DNA of 64,000 nucleotides from Dendrolimus kikuchii (taxonomy: Eukaryota > Arthropoda > Insecta > Lepidoptera > Lasiocampidae): assembly GCA_019925095.2 (NCBI GenBank), contig CM034406.1:17422388-17486387 (forward strand), written 5' to 3'. The notes beneath the pieces are model-generated. The model did not search any database, had not been told where the DNA came from, and was given only the letters and a program-made list of their open reading frames with translations. A program made the translations under genes and the position numbers. Shown here piece by piece: positions 52,098-63,420 of this stretch. Positions within the stretch are counted from its first letter, which is position 1; every line of letters begins with the position of its first letter.

Positions 52098-52330
52098 TTA
52101 AAGATATACAAACATACATACATACATAACTTCACGCCAGTTCCCTTGCGAGGTAGGCACGAACAACAGAGCGCCATTTAGGCCCATTTTTACACACCTC
52201 ACTTGCTTCTTTGACATTCATAACTCTTGTCATGCACACTCGTCTGTTCTTAAGGCTCCTGACATCACCCTCCGCTAGTACACGATCAATTTGATCATGG
52301 AAGGTGTGTCGTGGCCTTCCACGACTTCTG
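52098..52330 (-). repeat. Non-LTR 3' end, family R (copy 5)
   Basis: The most open copy: the - strand reads [53 protein letters not shown] before the (TATG)n tail. It shows what the family encodes at its C-terminus. It lies in the VPS45/Mdh2 intergenic space. Confidence 0.75.
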
Positions 52331-53402
52331 CAAAAGATATAATTATAAAAAAAAAACGTGTGCATTTCGGGACGCCCGACAGAAGTGATAACTTAGCATG
52401 CCTACCGCTGCCGTATGCGTGAGAAAAAGGGAAGCCAGACCGACTGGCGTCGTAACGCGTTACGTAACGGTTAGCGGTTAGCGGTTTACCCTCCCATAAG
52501 AAGTTATCAGTTCAAAAATTTTGTTTACATAAAATAAGCAGAAATGATTGCATACTAAGTTTTCATTCTTAAAAGACGCAAAAGCTACAGTAATCTTATA
52601 ATAAATATAAAATTCACGCACCATCTTTTATCTAAATTATCATTTAACAATTTTAGAAACGTATGTAAAAACTAAACCTAATTACAAATTAAACTATACT
52701 ATAAATAAAACTAAACTTACATAATTACATATATCGATAGACTATAAGTAAAAAAAAGACTCCAATTCGCTGTCGGCGAGGAGCGTGCTCATAGATGTTA
52801 CACTATAATATATATATAGGGTGTTCAAAATGCTTGCCGCATTTCCGCGTTGGATGGCTATGCTGATGCATGGCCCCAGATCCAAGCCAGCCTTTGGTCA
52901 TGCGAGAACTCAATTAGAGGCGTTGAGAGGTCTCAATAAAAGTGATAAGGTCCAGGCCCCCAGGACCCCAGGATCTTGACCCCAAAAGCCAGTAATATGT
53001 ACCCATTACCAATGGATACATATTAGCGGTGTTTCAAGGCCTCCTGGTGTGCGGCAGCAATCCCGGCTGTCACTGGCTGTGTCTGGAAAATGGAAATGGT
53101 TTTTTTTTAAACTGAATCGAAAATGAAGTCTATATGATGTGCCAGTAATTGACATACCGATGACAAATTGTACACATCATCAGTGACAGTTATCGTATAT
53201 AGTGTATTATCTATGGTTATCGGCGTTATCACAGACATCCCAGTAGATCTCCTCTACATAATCGAAAATTATAAAAATTTATGGAAACTAGCGCCTTCAA
53301 GTGGTCCAGGTATATAAAAAATTATAATTAGTTTCCATTTAGTACATCTTAAGATGGCGCTGTGCAATATCGTTGAATAAATACATTATAAAGTGTTTTT
53401 AT
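52331..53402. other. Intergenic DNA, nothing firmly recognised
   Basis: Near 52818 'tatagggtgttcaaaatgc' starts a segment of higher GC content up to about 53080 that may be a TE. No copy was found in the window. Confidence 0.4.
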
Positions 53403-54163
53403 TAAGGATGGGCCGAATGTGGTTTGAACCGAATACGAACTTCGGCCGAACACTCTGTTAAAACAAAAAATTCGGCCGAACGTCGGTTTGATTTCGCCAC
53501 ACTTTCTCAAGAGCAACATATCGTGACCTGTTGACAACGTCAACTTGATAACACCGAATTTTTGATTTTTTTACACCATAACCTGCCTCTAGTCAATTTT
53601 AAGTATGAGTAGGTGGATAAAATAATAGAATTTTAGACCTTTGACTGACAAAACATCACCATTTCATAATTCTTAATTCATAATGTTTAATTCGTAAAAA
53701 GTAATTTCAATCAAAATTAAAGTTATAATTGCTGATGTTTCTTAGACGTGTTTTTTTAAAATTCAACTTACGCATTATAATTAAGCAGTTGCACTACTTA
53801 CTGGAGTTTCTTAGAGGAATAATAAGTTTATTTTATTTTTGTTTTAATTTAATGTCTATTTAATTAGGTAAAGACTCAATCAAGAACTAATTTTATTTAT
53901 TTTTTATCACATTGCACAATAAGATTTACATGTTCCCAACTAAAATTAATGACCAAGAGTATATAGATGCCAATTTTTATATTACGGTTATGATAGATAT
54001 GATTTCTTTTAACTTCAGTCAAAATAGTGCAAGTAGGTATTTTACTTTCTCCTGGCACCGAATATTCGGCATTTAAACCGAATTTCGGCCGAATGCCAAA
54101 GTTCGGCTCAAGCTGCCGAAATTCGGTCAAATCGAATGTAAAACGAATTTCGGCCCATCCTTA
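53403..54163. mobile_element. hAT-like non-autonomous element upstream of Mdh2
   Basis: The ends TAAGGATGGGCCGAA and TTCGGCCCATCCTTA are inverted. The flanking octamers GTTTTTAT (53395-53402) and GATTTTAT (54164-54171) differ by one base, fitting the 8-bp target duplication of hAT elements. Several TTCGGCCGAA-like motifs near both ends resemble subterminal transposase sites. There is no transposase ORF. Its right end lies 330 bp before the Mdh2 start codon. Confidence 0.85.
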
Positions 54164-54492
54164 GATTTTATTGAATATAAGTTTTTTGTCACTTTAATTT
54201 TATTGTCTTTCCCTTTATTCCAATTTAGAACAAGTTGTAACTTATAAGTAACATCTAGTGGAATTTATACAATTATCTATTGAAGCTCCATCTAGTGGTC
54301 TCTATAGGAACATAATACCGATTCTAGAGCCATCTATGGGACCGGGTAAATGATATTTTATGCCAGACGCTCATTTATTTTATATATAGTGTATGATCTA
54401 TGATCGTAATTATCTACGAAAGGTCGGTCGGGTCAGGTGGAAGGTTCCTTTTTACCCTCAAATATTTAGTGATTTCCAATAAGTCTAGGAAG

Positions 54493-54570
54493 ATGTTTTC
54501 GCGTGCTCTAAAGCCCGTCGCTGCTGTTGCCGCCCAGAATGGCGCGAAGAACTTCTCAACCTCATCACAG
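54493..54570 (+). CDS. Mdh2: Mdh2 exon 1 (mitochondrial presequence)
   Basis: 26 codons from the ATG after 'aagtctaggaag' to 'tcatcacag/gtaaaa'. The codons for the import presequence fill the whole exon, so targeting is separate from the catalytic exons. TTATATATAG at about 54377 could be a TATA-like element. Confidence 0.95.
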
Positions 54571-57500
54571 GTAAAATGCCCTTGATGACCCTTCGAGCAA
54601 ACTTATCTTAGGGGGCTTACATCGTAATTTTGTAGATATATCGGGTGTAATTTCTCAATATTCATGAGTAAAATGTAAATTTTAGAGGAACTTCAAAGTG
54701 GTGGTGGCTGGTGCCTCGGGCGGTATCGGGCAGCCCTTGGCCCTTTTGATCAAACAGAACCCCTTGGTGACGAGGCTAGCCCTCTATGATATCGCTCCAG
54801 TCACCCCTGGCGTCGCCGTCGACCTTTCTCACATGGACACCCCGGCTGCCGTGACTGGACATAAAGGACCTGAAGAGCTCTCGGCCGCTATTAAAGGTAA
54901 GACTGCACCTTCTGAAAGATATATTATAAAAAAGGACCCCATATTTGCGTCGATTATGTAACACTTAACCTTAAAAAAATTGTATAACAATTTCAAGGTT
55001 AAGGCTATCAAATTATGTAAATCTGCCAAAATGGCCTCAAAAGTAGTTTTAAGTTCAATATCAACTTATATTTGACCTAATTTTAATTTCACCTTTAACC
55101 TTGACTTTCATGTTGGGTTATTTTTGGTGAACTAATTTTTCAATGTTACCGTCAACAAATTCTTGGCTACTGCTATAAACTGTAGAGATTTGCATAGCTT
55201 TTAAGATCAACATTATGTTAAGTTGGTTAATGTATTCTTTTTAATTCAATGAAAGTACATATTACAACTAGAATTATAATGTTGTGCTTAGAATGATTGA
55301 ATGGCTAGGCATTACTAGACATTCCTGGCAAAGTTTTATAGTTTTCTTTTTGCATTGTTTTATTTCAAATCCAATATCCAACAAATAACCATTTTAACCC
55401 AAGATTTTAAGAACAAATATACCTTTATCATTTTTTAACATTTATTTCTCTATCATCCAAAAGTTGTTAATGTATCTCATGTTTGATAGTTATTTAAAGA
55501 TTGAAACAAGTTTATTTTAAAAATCCATTACTTAGTTGCTAATCATATATTTTTAACTGTTGCATGTGTTTATGTATGTATGTAAGTTATTATTGTGACA
55601 GTAACAATAATTTTATTTGTTGCAACTCCAATCATTCTTTGAAAAGTAATTGTAATACAACTTCTAAATATATTTAAAAAAAAAGAGCCAGATAGATATA
55701 TATAACATAAATATGTTGCTGTGGAGTTTCTTGTCACTTCTAAAATTCTTACTCATATGTAATTAAACTATAATATTATTAACATAAAGTAGAGAAACAA
55801 CTTTAAAACACTTCCTGTTAATCATGATAATGATTAATAAATGTTTTTGTCTATTTGTAATCATATAGTAGGCACTTATAAAATGATTTATGTTTTATTT
55901 TTCCTTCAGAAATAATGAAGACTAATGTTATGTTATAAAAATTCAACAAATTCAACAATAAATTTCAATGACATACTGAGATGTATTATCTGTTATTCAA
56001 CAAAACATTTTGTTTATTAGTTGTAAGGTTACTCTCTTATCATGTTCATTTTTATTATATACTAATGAAAAAATGATTAAGAAATGTAGAAGGGAAAAAT
56101 GCAAATGTTGTGTAGGTAATAATTTAAAGCATGCACACATAACATAATCAAAAATTTATTGTAACATCATATCAGTTATGCAATTTTAAAACCTGGCAAA
56201 TGCATTCCAAAAAATTTTACAACACAGCACAAGAAAATATCATGAACTTCAATGGTTATACTATTTCAATACTGTTATTAAGCTTATTGGAAGTGATACC
56301 ATCTTTTGATACGGTCTTTACATGTTTTAATTAACACAAGTAAATACCTAGCAAAGCAATGAAGGCATAAACATTAATTTAGAAAACAATGTCATTTGGG
56401 AGGTTTTGAAATTTACAGTTGATATAAACAAAAAACATAAAGTCCTCCACTACTATAGGAAAAATATTAGGGTTCAAAAGAAATCAAATACTTTTGATTA
56501 TAAAAGAAACATATGCAATCATAAAATAAACAAAGCTTAAGTAGCATTCCCAATGCACATCTATTCTCTCTGGTAATATTGCTGTTTTAATTTAATAATA
56601 ACACATAACCAATGTGTCTTTTTTCTTATTGCTACAGTATAATGCATAATAATTTTCAATGTACTGAGATCAAATTTATACATTCTTCAGTGCCTAAACT
56701 GTAAAATGTGTTATCTAATTTGTAAGTAAGATTATGAGATGTTTTTTTAAATTTAATAATTCCTCCAGAGAATATTTTTTTAAGATGTGTCACTGTCAAT
56801 GTCAAGCAGTGATATTGTATTTTTCTTATTGCAAACCTGGCAAACTGAGAGACGGTCCATATAATGGAAAGTGGTCCAAAACACAAGAAAAAATCCCCTA
56901 TGGACGTTTGCAACACCAGGAGTGACACCAATACGTTGCCAGCCTTTATGATTTAATAAAGGAGATAAAATAGGAGGCAATGAATGTCAAAGAAGCAAGT
57001 GAGGTGTGTAATAATAAGCCCGAATGGCGCTCTGTTGTTCGTGTCTACCCCACAAGGGAACTGGCATGAAGTTATGTATGTATGTATGTAAATAGGAGGC
57101 ATGAGATAGAGGGGTCAGGCAGAAGGAATGGAATAGATGGGATGCAATTGGGGAAGAAGTGAGACATCAGACCTTGCAGTCATTAGAATTTTTGTGTAGG
57201 AACTGAAAGGAGATGCTGTTCTGTGCGTTTTTATTTTCTAAAAATATGAAAAGAATACTAGTTGTAGGATAGTAATAGTTTTTGAGTATTCATTGTGTTT
57301 TTGTAAGAAATGTGAATCATATAGTCAAATGTGGCCTTTCGAGTTTTGAATGGTCTGTATGGACTAACGTTCTCTTGCCTGCCTTTGTGGTGAATTCTAC
57401 TACTACTCTCACTCATCATACGAAACAGGATTAACTCAAGGGAGACTACGAAGCATTGACATAAACAATCTTCGCGCCCACAGATGCGGATGTAGTTGTA

Positions 57501-60500
57501 ATCCCGGCGGGCGTACCACGCAAACCGGGCATGACCCGTGACGATCTCTTCAATACGAACGCGTCGATCGTCCGCGACATGGCCGCGAGCATCGCGAAGA
57601 ACGCACCCAAAGCCATCGTGGCTATCATCACCAATCCCGTCAACTCTATGGTGCCAATTGCCAGCGAGGTGTTGAAGAAGGTGAGTTGCATATCTTTTTA
57701 TTCTGACTGAGTAGTTGTCTATACAAGATAAATATTCCAGACCTATCATAGTCAGAAGAACTTCAGCTTAGATAGGTACAAGCCAGCGAACACCCGCCCC
57801 CTCCAGTTTTTCAAGTAATATAAAATAAAAATAATAAAACAATATAAACAACAATGATAAGTTTGTGATCCATTATGCTTTTGGTGTTCGAGTTGAGGAG
57901 GGCATTTAATAATTTACAAAACTATCAGATAATACAAGGTAAGTAGAATTGAGGACAGTTCTATATATCTATGATTAGACCTTTCCTTTAGTATGGCAGT
58001 GAAGCGTGGCCTAGTACTTGAGCAACGCAAGCAAGAGCTGCTTGTCACGTAGACGAATATGCTGCGGTACATGTGTGTAGAGTCACGCGGAAGGACCGCG
58101 TTAGAAACTCGCATCGCAACATAGCGGATAAATTGCAAGAGTGTCGCCTATGCTGGTACGGCCACGTTTTATGGAAAGTGGCTACTCACATGGGAAACAA
58201 ATGTCTAGCCATGGCGCCTCCGCCAGGTCCCGGTCGAAAGAGTAGGCTCAAGAAATGCTGGCTTGACGTCATAAAGTATCACATGCATACTAAATGCTCG
58301 AAGTGGAGAAGAAGAAGTAAGAAAGCGGACCCTAGGCTTCGAGGCGGACGCCCCGAACGCAACCGGAATTTAACGCTAGAATGATGGTGAGTTTCTAGGT
58401 TTTGAAATGGTACAGCTGAGATATTGAAACATTTCAAGGAAGTAACAATATTCTATGTCATAACTCTTAAAGATATGCTTATCATGACGCGATAAGATAG
58501 GGCACAATGTATACATATGATATAACATCATCAAGTAACGTTGATTGATTATTTTAAATAATACTTATTATAATCGAGTCAGCGTACAGACAGACTAGTC
58601 TTATAAAATGCTGATGCCACCTTTGTATGGGCTTGCAAATTCTGACATCATTGATTCACCGGATGCCTCCGCATTATTAGCGTTTGTTGTCATAATTTTT
58701 AATAATATAAATTAATTGTGTGAAATGGTGTTCTACGGTGGTCACCAGATGTGGGCACGGGCAAGAATAGACACACTAAAAATAATTTATTAATTAAAAT
58801 TCAATAAAACTGCATTTCAATGTTGAAAAGCAATGACAATGTCCAGGACTATTTATTATTAATATTTTTAAGAATATTAGCTGTAGCCAGCGCCACAAAA
58901 TAACGTATTAATTGTAGTTTACAGTAATTAAAATTACTAGTGATCGGCCGTGGTCGAAATTCGACCATAATAATTTATTGTCAAAGACTTCTATAATCAC
59001 AGATTTCGCCAACGTTAATTTAACTTTAACAATAAGCAAAAGTGTATATATGCGTGTGTGTGTCAAATACATGGTAGTGTGTGTAATGTTTTTTTTTTTA
59101 AATTGATTTAATGTATTTATTATGCATAATTTAAAAAAGAATATTAGCATTCGTCGCTTCTTCTCTATATAAACTATAACTGTGCGAAATTTCATATTCC
59201 TCCCTCCGTGCAATTTTCATAAAAGGGTACAAAGTTTTTACTAGATTTATATCATGATGTTTTAAAGTTATGATGATATTTTTTTTAAGGATTTTATGGC
59301 TTGGCAGCTAGGCCTTTAAGCCAGATCTTAGATTCAATGTAGTTTCTTCATTTTCTTGAACCTATGTGTAGCACAGCTGAACAGTAGGTTATCAGCTAGT
59401 GCCATTCAACGGAGTTCTTGTGACAACTCAAAAGGCCACATTTGACTATACAGTTCACATTTCTCACAAAACACATAATTACTACTCAAAAACTATCAAT
59501 ATCCTACAACTATTGTTCATTTTAGAGTAATTTTACACATTTTTAGAAAATAAAACTGCACAGCACAACATCTCCTTTCAGTTCCCGCCAAAAACTCCGA
59601 AGTTATGATGATATGATATTTAGAAGCATGCTCTTATAAACATTGTGTCAGAATTTATTGTGATATACATCTACTACCCTACCCTATTATTACGACGTTT
59701 TGCATTATATACATAAATATAACACATTATGTCTGTATTGTATTTATGTATGTATGATACAATACAAAAGGACCACAAATAAAAAAAACCTTTTTTACAG
59801 AACAGTTTTACGAATTCCTAATGAATTTCTAGGATTTGTAGCCATTTTCGTAATCGTCATGTCTGTTTTTTTTTTAATTTTTTTTATTGCTGGAGTACAG
59901 CAAACAGGCTGTAGGTGCATCTGATGGGAGGTAGTTACCATCGCCTATAGAGATTTGCAACACCAAATATCAAAGTGCTGCTGACCTCAAAGGGTGGACC
60001 GCCACTGATTACTGCTGTTGGAACACAATACAAGGTTATTGTGGTGGCATACTCACGGGTGGTAAAGCTACCCAAGTTAGCAAATATCCTACCACCTCAC
60101 TGTGAATTTTTTGGTAGCCTCTTAAGATAAACTACCTGCCAACAGAAATTAGTATTGTTTCTCCATTCGTATACTGTTTGTCTTAATATATAATACAATA
60201 CTGGGTTGAATGTATAATGTACATGAAATTTGACAGCAAGATATAATATATGCCATTATTGTCTTTTCCTTCCATACTCATCTATTCTGACATACATCCT
60301 CTGTCACACCACAAATCATCATGTCATCTGTCACACAATCTATCTTTGTTTTTTTTTTTATTGCATGAGTTCAGCAGACAGGCAGACGGCTCACTTGATG
60401 GAAAGCAGTTACCATCGCCTTTGGACATTTGCAACACCAAAAGTGCTACAAATGCGCTGCTGCTCTCTTAAGGGAGACTGGAACCTGGTCACTAATGCCG

Positions 60501-63157
60501 GAATACAACTCAAGGTTGTTATGGTGGCATACTCTAGTCCAGGGGTGGTAGCCATCCAGTCGGGCAAATATCCTACCACCTGGCTGGTTGGTCTACCTGT
60601 ACGTTTGTACCCATCAATCTTCCAGTTTTTGTGTCTAACCCATACATAATTAAATAAATATCTATATAAAAAAAATTGCAAGTAACTTTAACAATGCATA
60701 CTTTGTGTCACAGTTGTGTAGTATCATAATTAATTGCCCAGTTAACTTGTAAAATATTTTATATAATAATTTAATTTAACTATTTAATTGTATCATAATA
60801 ATTTAAATGCTACTATGATTTATGGTTATATGTATATCATATTTTTAATCGTGTGAAACTTGCCGCTGCTTAAGGGAATTACTACAATATAACAATGTTG
60901 TTAGATAATTACAGTAAGAATAATAGTGGTTCGCATAATATTGTTACGAGTGTGGGACTCGAATTAAAATGTCGTTGGAATTACAATAGAATTTATTAAA
61001 ACTATACCAACACGTTTAACATAGGTACAAATATAACTAGACGCAATAAGTCCCAATGTAATGCACAATTCAATAACACGCGCAAAGTCCGTCACTCGTC
61101 CGCTTGTCGAATGTACACGTCTTGCTTCTATCATAATCGTCGCTCGACTGCCAATCTCTCCGTTCGGGCATCCCTTTATACTCAGCTTACAATGTGTCAC
61201 GACCGGGTAAACAATAACTTCCACGAATCACACCTGCGCTTCTGTCGACGCAATTCCCAGGAAACATAATTCTGCACACCTGCATAATTATGCCTGCGAA
61301 CGGCCATAAACCAGTACGATAACAATAGGCTATTGTAAAATTGCAAATTTTAAACACGAAGTAAATAAAAGAACTCCAAATGCGGAGGGCCATGAAACTA
61401 TGTTTTATGGCCGGCCGGTGTCCTTCGTGAAATTTTGGCTAAGTTGTAACAATATTATATTGTTATGACCTTAATGCCGACAAAAGACAAATTCACACCT
61501 GCGTCTGTAGAAACACATTTTACTTACCTTTTTGGCATTTGGACTTCTTTTGTTTGTTTACTTTGTGTTTAAAATTTGTAATTAGAAAAACAGCCCATTG
61601 TGTATTGTAATCTTTTATGGTAGTCATTAGCCAGGTGTGATTCTAAGAAATTCAGTCCACGCGGGCGAGAGACATATTGTATCGGTGCAGTATAAAGCAA
61701 TGGCCTAATGGAGAGCACGGCAGCCTAGCGATAGCCACAAGCGAAGCAAGACGTTAGTGACGGACTTTGCGCGTGTGATTGAATCGTGCATTACGTTTGC
61801 ACTGGTTATAAGTGTGTATAGTTCTAATAAATTCTATAGTAATTTTAACGGCATTTTAATTCGAGTCCTGCAACTCGTAACAATTCCCGCGGGATTCCAG
61901 GGACACAAAATACTGCAGCATTTAAAATAGAATGTAAGCATTCATTGTAGTGAAAACTGTGGGAGTATGCTAATTTTTATGCACCCGAACAACTACAAAC
62001 CGCTCCGGACAAAAATTCCAGCGAGATAAAACTATTACACATTTTATTACATAAAATTTGCTATCGATTAGTAAAAAATTCACTTTGCAATTTGTTTTTT
62101 TTTTAGTCTAGCCATTTAAAATAATTCCCAGAAAAATTCGCGCGGGATTCACAGGATAAAAAGTAGCGCAGATTTTAAGTCTAAAATTTGCTGTCGATCA
62201 GCGAAAACCGCATGGAAATCGGCCTAGTAGTTTTTACGTGAATCCCGAACAAACAGACAAGAAATCTAAAAAAATTGCATCGTGTTCTCCATCGTTTATA
62301 TAGTGTATCCCAGTTCGTTTTTTTTTAATAGCTCCAATGTACAGACACGTCTTGTTTAGAATTTTATAATATTACAGATAATGCATCCAGTTTCCATTGT
62401 GGCTCAGTGTGATATTATTTGGGAAATAAATTGTGTGTTCCTTCCAAATGTTCATAAAATTACTGTTCACCCACTGTGTTGAATTTAATTTACATTTATA
62501 CGTGAAGCAAAAACTGTTCTCATTTTTACAAAAAATACGCGGACTATAAGTGTGCGAAATTTCATACTCCTGCGTATGAAATTTCGCACACTTACAGTTT
62601 ATATAGAGAAGGAGTGCAGAATGCTATTTTTTTTTTAATTATGCATAAAAAAGACATTACACACACTACCATGTATGTGACACACACACTCTTTTGTTTA
62701 TTGTTAAAGTCAAATTAATAGAGTAGCCTTGGCGAAATCTGTGATTATAAAAGTATATAGTCTTTGACAACAGAACCTTAAACATGTTCAAACTTATAAT
62801 TCAAATTAATTGCGATTACTAGTTATTATTATTGTTACTACTCCATTTCTTCATGTCACAATATTTTTGCTTTATTTCATATGACGGTAAATATATATTG
62901 ATGATTCCATACGCTAGGCTGGTGTGTACGACCCTAATCGCGTTCTGGGCGTCACGACTCTGGACGTGGTCCGCGCGGCGACCTTCATCGGCGAGATCAA
63001 CGGCGTTGACCCGCGCACGGTCCAGATCCCGGTGATCGGAGGCCACTCGGGCGTCACCATCATCCCGCTGCTGTCGCAGAGCCAGCCGGCGGTGAAGCTC
63101 ACAGACCAAGGCAAGATTGAAGCGTTGACGAAGAGGATCCAGGAGGCCGGTACCGAG
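54493..63157 (+). CDS. Mdh2: Mitochondrial malate dehydrogenase, N-terminal 242 residues (3' partial)
   Basis: Four in-frame exons: 54493-54570, 54686-54896, 57484-57680, 62918-63157. The enzyme interconverts malate and oxaloacetate with NAD in the mitochondrial matrix (TCA cycle, malate-aspartate shuttle). Residues 1-26 form a presequence rich in Ala, Lys, Arg and Ser without acidic residues ([15 protein letters not shown]...NFSTSSQ). GASGGIG at 35-41 is the dinucleotide-binding loop and Asp61 the ribose-binding acid. Arg109 and Arg115 in [11 protein letters not shown] bind substrate. Asn147 and Asn150 lie in TNPVN. Asp178 and Arg181 in TTLDVVRA and His205 in VIGGHSG complete the active site; the Asp-His spacing of 27 is that of the family. 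Animal enzymes are about 338 residues long, so roughly 95 residues lie past the window. It is transcribed divergently from VPS45. Confidence 0.97.
54686..54896 (+). CDS. Mdh2: Mdh2 exon 2
   Basis: Residues 27-96 and one extra base: [59 protein letters not shown]. Intron 1 is only 115 bp; its acceptor is 'aattttag'. Phase 1 at the donor 'gtaagac'. Confidence 0.97.
56820..56940 (-). repeat. LINE-type 3' tail fragment
   Basis: 'gcaaacctggcaaactgaga', 'gacggtccatataatgga', 'ctatggacgtttgcaacacc': a diverged relative of the family S tail, inverted. Confidence 0.55.
56974..57090 (+). repeat. Non-LTR 3' end, family R (copy 6)
   Basis: 'aatgtcaaagaagcaagtga', 'gtctaccccacaagggaac' and the 'atgtatgtatgtatgta' tail. 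The shortest copy. Confidence 0.75.
57183..57352 (+). repeat. Family H repeat, partial
   Basis: 'gaactgaaaggagatgctg', 'ttttgagtattcattgtg' and 'aatgtggcctttcgagttt' match 36745-36915. The right part is missing. Confidence 0.65.
57484..57680 (+). CDS. Mdh2: Mdh2 exon 3
   Basis: Residues 97-162 after the acceptor 'cgcgcccacag': [53 protein letters not shown]. Contains both substrate-binding arginines. Donor 'gtgagtt', phase 0. Confidence 0.97.
57681..58040. other. Mdh2 intron 3, first part
   Basis: Nothing recognised before the non-LTR fragment. Confidence 0.5.
58040..58390 (+). pseudogene. Non-LTR ORF C-terminus, family G (copy 3)
   Basis: The + frame holds [56 protein letters not shown], ending ERNRNLTLE with a stop and GATG. 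The longest of the three copies, still without the reverse transcriptase core. Confidence 0.8.
58955..59225 (+). repeat. Family P repeat (copy 1)
   Basis: It shares, in inverse order, long stretches with 62520-62780: 'aatcacagatttcgcc', 'catggtagtgtgtgtaatg', 'tatgcataattta', 'tctatataaactataa', 'tgcgaaatttcata'. Confidence 0.75.
59290..59602 (-). repeat. Family H repeat, reverse copy
   Basis: From 'atggcttggcagctaggcc' to 'cgccaaaaactccgaagtt'. It contains an insertion, relative to the 36725 copy, around 59330-59390. Confidence 0.75.
59870..60172 (-). repeat. Family S element, divergent copy
   Basis: T-run, 'attgctggagtacagcaaac', 'gttaccatcgcctatagaga', 'caacacc', ending 'tgtttctccattcgtatact'. 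Clearly older than the other S copies. Confidence 0.7.
60349..60600 (-). repeat. Family S element, 5'-truncated copy
   Basis: T-run, 'attgcatgagttcagcagac', then close identity to 44760-44970 up to 'ctaccacctggctggttgg', where the head is lost. Truncation at the end opposite the A tail fits target-primed insertion. Confidence 0.8.
60601..60941. other. Mdh2 intron 3, AT-rich, nothing recognised
   Basis: No repeat copy or exon seen. Confidence 0.5.
60942..61451 (-). mobile_element. Solo-LTR-like unit, reverse orientation
   Basis: 510 bp with TGTTACGAG at the left and GTTGTAACA at the right, so TG...CA ends. ATAT on both sides (60938-60941 and 61452-61455) is a plausible 4-bp target duplication. 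It matches the inverse of the unit at 61461-61882 over much of its length, including 'gacggactttgcgcgtgt' and 'tttaattcgagtcc'. No internal retrotransposon genes are present. Confidence 0.7.
61461..61882 (+). mobile_element. Solo-LTR-like unit, forward orientation
   Basis: TGTTATGACC at the left and CTCGTAACA at the right, 422 bp. Homologous to the neighbouring unit but head-to-head with it, 9 bp apart. Its own target duplication is not evident. Confidence 0.65.
61883..62260 (-). repeat. Interspersed repeat, family A (copy 2)
   Basis: 'attcccgcgggattccaggg', 'gcacccgaacaactacaaac', 'ctgtcgatcagcgaaaacc' match the block near the start of the window in reverse. The LTR-like unit directly abuts it. 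Confidence 0.65.
62520..62780 (-). repeat. Family P repeat (copy 2) with hairpin
   Basis: Reverse relative of 58955-59225. At its left edge is a perfect 21-bp inverted repeat, 62547-62567 and 62574-62594 (TAAGTGTGCGAAATTTCAT...), with a 6-nt loop. Confidence 0.75.
62918..63157 (+). CDS. Mdh2: Mdh2 exon 4 (last visible)
   Basis: Residues 163-242 after 'tacgctag': [57 protein letters not shown] before 'gtcagta'. It holds the catalytic Asp178, Arg181 and His205. The next exon, expected to begin near a Val-x-Ala-Lys stretch, is not in the remaining 840 bp. Confidence 0.97.
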
Positions 63158-63420
63158 GTCAGTACATTTTTGAAGTGAAACTTCTATATAGACGCGGGTA
63201 TTAGGATTTTTTCTGTCACGAAAAAGCGCTACGGCCGCGTGGAGAGGCGGCATAATTTTAGAGTAGACTATGGATGTTTTTTTTGGTTCCAGATCGAATT
63301 CAGTTTTTTTTGTTTGATAAAATAAAATATGTTTAATTAAAAAATGCATTCGTTAAAATGTACCTAACTTAACTAAATCATAATTTGCAGTAAACCTGCG
63401 AAACATCGGAATTTGTGCTA
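63158..63420. other. Mdh2 intron 4, first part
   Basis: Nothing recognised before the TIR element. Confidence 0.5.

Larger units (their letters stand above)
54897..57483. other. Mdh2 intron 2
   Basis: 2.6 kb. Up to about 56800 nothing is recognised. It then holds a LINE-tail fragment (56820-56940), a family R copy (56974-57090) and a family H fragment (57183-57352). Confidence 0.6.

Noticed and set aside
60942..61882. A complete LTR retrotransposon
   Set aside because: The two LTR-like units are inverted relative to each other and only 9 bp lie between them, so there is no internal region.
62819..63349. 176-codon frame on the - strand
   Set aside because: It is the antisense shadow of Mdh2 exon 4, which matches malate dehydrogenase on the + strand with correct splice sites.
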